DNA from: an uncultured Halieaceae bacterium
GTDB lineage: Bacteria > Pseudomonadota > Gammaproteobacteria > Pseudomonadales > Halieaceae
NCBI GenBank assembly: GCA_938045215.1
Contig: CALINF010000204.1
Span: 1 to 14,987 of the forward strand
Direction: 5' to 3'
Length of the DNA: 14,987 nt
The notes under the pieces are model-generated. The model was not told the DNA's origin. It saw only the letters and a list, made by a program, of their open reading frames with translations, and searched no databases. The translations under genes were made by a program, and so were the position numbers. Of this stretch, positions 13,575-14,987 are shown one piece after another (positions within the stretch are counted from its first letter, which is position 1; the number at the start of each line of letters is the position of its first letter).

Positions 13575-13620
13575 GCGTTTTTGCACCTCAGAAGCAAAAA
13601 AACGCCTATTTTTACAGTGT
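13561..13620. repeat. 60-bp nested palindrome between the HU-like gene and proS
   Basis: The outer arms ACACTGTAA (13561-13569) and TTACAGTGT (13612-13620) are perfect reverse complements. Inside them GCGTTTTTGC (13575-13584) faces GCAAAAAAACGC (13594-13605), pairing over ten base pairs with a two-A bulge and leaving a nine-base loop. Two unpaired stretches of five to six bases separate the stems. The structure lies in a 322-base divergent intergenic region that otherwise holds only weak promoter motifs. It could be an operator, a leader RNA hairpin or a small mobile-type palindrome. Confidence 0.7.
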
Positions 13621-13764
13621 CGCAGCTCTATCGTACGAACCAATTCGGCGCCAAGCCAATAAACGTGTCGCACAAGCTCGCTCTTGCGCTTTGTTAGCTG
13701 TACCCCCATCCACTTGCCACGTAAACTATCCCTCCTGTTTTGGACTCATCGAGCGACAACGTAA

Positions 13765-14987
13765 ATGCGCACCAGCAACTTCCTTATCGCAACACAGAAA
13801 GAAACTCCGGCCGACGCAGAGGTGATAAGCCATCAACTGATGCTACGAGCGGGACTGATCCGTAAACTTGCTGCGGGGCTCTATACATGGCTTCCGTTGG
13901 GCCTGAGAGTGCTACGCAAAGTTGAGGCCATTGTGCGGCAAGAAATGGATGCTGCTGGCGGACAGGAAGTGAGTATGCCTGTCATGCAGCCGGCCGAACT
14001 GTGGCAAGAGTCGGGGCGCTGGGAACAGTACGGCCCCGAACTGCTACGCATGCAGGATCGTCATGAGCGAGATTTTTGTCTGGGGCCCACGCACGAAGAA
14101 GTCATCACCGACCTGGTGCGCGATGAAATCAAAAGTTATAAGCAGCTTCCCCTAAATCTCTATCAGATACAGACCAAGGTACGCGACGAGATACGCCCCC
14201 GCTTTGGCATCATGCGCTCGCGCGAGTTTGTGATGAAAGATGCCTATTCATTTCACACCAATCAGGCGTCATTAGCCGCAACGTATGAGGTTATGCACAC
14301 GGCCTACTCCACAATATTCAATCGTCTCGGGCTGGATTTTCGCCCTGTTATTGCCGACACGGGTAGCATTGGCGGCAGTGCCTCACACGAGTTTCACGTG
14401 CTGGCCAACTCTGGCGAGGACGACATCGCCTTCAGCGACTCCAGCGACTATGCGGCCAACGTAGAGATGGCTGAGGCAATAGCCCCTGCAGGCAGCGCGC
14501 CTGATGCAACAGCAGATCTTCTTGAGGTTGCCACGCCGGGCACGAAAACCATCGATGATGTGGTCAAGCATTTGTCCGTACCGATCGAGTCGACGGTTAA
14601 GACCCTGCTGGTTGCTGCCGAGGAAGAAGGCAAGCTCGTTGCACTGATCGTGCGCGGCGACCACCAACTCAACGCGCTTAAAGCGGAGAAACTGAGCGGC
14701 ATCGCCTCTCCTCTGACCATGGCAGATGAGGACGCGGCTCGCGCCGTCTGTGGTGCTGGCTTTGGCTCTCTGGGCCCGATTGGACTGGATATAGAGGTAA
14801 TCGTCGATCGCAGTGCTGCGCATCTAGCTAGCTTTGTTTGCGGAGCGAATAAAGACGATGTGCACTATACAGGTGCAAACTGGGAACGTGACATGGGCCC
14901 AATCCGCATCGAGGATATTCGCAACGTGGTAGAGGGCGACCCCTCTCCCGACGGCAAAGGCAACTTGCAGATAAAACGCGGTATCGA
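13765..14987 (+). CDS. proS: Prolyl-tRNA synthetase ProRS, 3' truncated by the window
   Basis: ProRS charges tRNA-Pro. The frame runs from ATG at 13765 to the right edge, giving 407 codons of an enzyme that is about 570 residues in E. coli. The N-terminus MRTSNFLIATQKETPADAEV, the catalytic core with LWQESGRWEQYGPELLR, GPTHEEVITDL, RDEIRPRFGIMRSREFVMKDAYSFH, and DTGSIGGSASHEF are all canonical. From about residue 220 the protein enters the editing insertion of the bacterial type, including STVKTLLV with the conserved lysine, and reaches DPSPDGKG and IKRGI before motif 3, which lies outside. The ribosome binding site is weak (GAGCGAC). The gene is divergent from the HU-like gene, and its promoter is uncertain. 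Confidence 0.97.
   Translation, partial: MRTSNFLIATQKETPADAEVISHQLMLRAGLIRKLAAGLYTWLPLGLRVLRKVEAIVRQEMDAAGGQEVSMPVMQPAELWQESGRWEQYGPELLRMQDRHERDFCLGPTHEEVITDLVRDEIKSYKQLPLNLYQIQTKVRDEIRPRFGIMRSREFVMKDAYSFHTNQASLAATYEVMHTAYSTIFNRLGLDFRPVIADTGSIGGSASHEFHVLANSGEDDIAFSDSSDYAANVEMAEAIAPAGSAPDATADLLEVATPGTKTIDDVVKHLSVPIESTVKTLLVAAEEEGKLVALIVRGDHQLNALKAEKLSGIASPLTMADEDAARAVCGAGFGSLGPIGLDIEVIVDRSAAHLASFVCGANKDDVHYTGANWERDMGPIRIEDIRNVVEGDPSPDGKGNLQIKRGI

Noticed and set aside
13556..13825. 89-codon plus-strand and 81-codon minus-strand frames in the HU-proS gap
   Set aside because: The first overlaps the proS start in another frame; both cross the palindrome and show no family pattern or good RBS.
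1..14987. CRISPR arrays, insertion sequences, phage genes, toxin-antitoxin or defence modules
   Set aside because: I looked on both strands and saw no regularly spaced repeats, transposase or integrase motifs, or defence-type domains; the window is core genome apart from the small features listed.

Overview
The window is a piece of a gammaproteobacterial chromosome. Every gene that can be recognised is a core housekeeping gene, and the order ruvC-ruvA-ruvB-ybgC-tolQ-tolR-tolA-tolB-pal-cpoB-queE-queC-tRNA-Lys is, from memory, the order found in Pseudomonas and its relatives. A lysine/alanine-tailed HU protein and a TolA with a Lys-Pro central region suggest a marine Pseudomonadales/Cellvibrionales-type lineage, but the species cannot be fixed from the sequence alone. 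Base composition looks even, and no transposase, phage gene or CRISPR array is visible.

Layout from left to right. (1) Positions 1-425, minus strand: the start of an unrecognised multi-pass membrane protein that runs off the left edge. (2) Positions 426-1018: a 394-base gap holding that gene's promoter, a degenerate copy of a tRNA 3' end, a hairpin-rich repeat and a strong terminator, followed by tRNA-Lys(UUU) on the minus strand with its own promoter. (3) Positions 1019-9819, minus strand: twelve tightly packed genes, read from right to left as ruvC, ruvA, ruvB, ybgC, tolQ, tolR, tolA, tolB, pal, cpoB, queE and queC. Gaps are 2-61 bases, with short overlaps at tolR/tolA and tolA/tolB. (4) Positions 9916-12807, minus strand: an fmdB-type zinc-ribbon gene, aspS and yebC, with a promoter in front of the zinc-ribbon gene. 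(5) Positions 13005-13442, minus strand: the tailed HU-like DNA-binding protein. (6) Positions 13443-13764: a divergent intergenic region with a large nested palindrome. (7) Position 13765 to the right edge, plus strand: proS, cut off inside the gene.

Functionally, RuvA, RuvB and RuvC form the Holliday-junction branch-migration and resolution machine. TolQRA-TolB-Pal-CpoB is the proton-motive-force-driven system that constricts the outer membrane at division. QueE and QueC make 7-deazaguanine precursors of queuosine for tRNA. AspRS and ProRS charge tRNAs.

I did not find a clearly new biological system. The best leads are regulatory or structural: a 60-base nested palindrome between the HU gene and proS; a damaged tRNA-Lys 3'-end duplication next to hairpin repeats, at a tRNA locus known elsewhere as an integration hotspot; a GNRA-loop hairpin covering the queE ribosome binding site; a LexA-like box at the ruvC promoter; a TonB-like TolA; and an AspRS with the non-discriminating signature.
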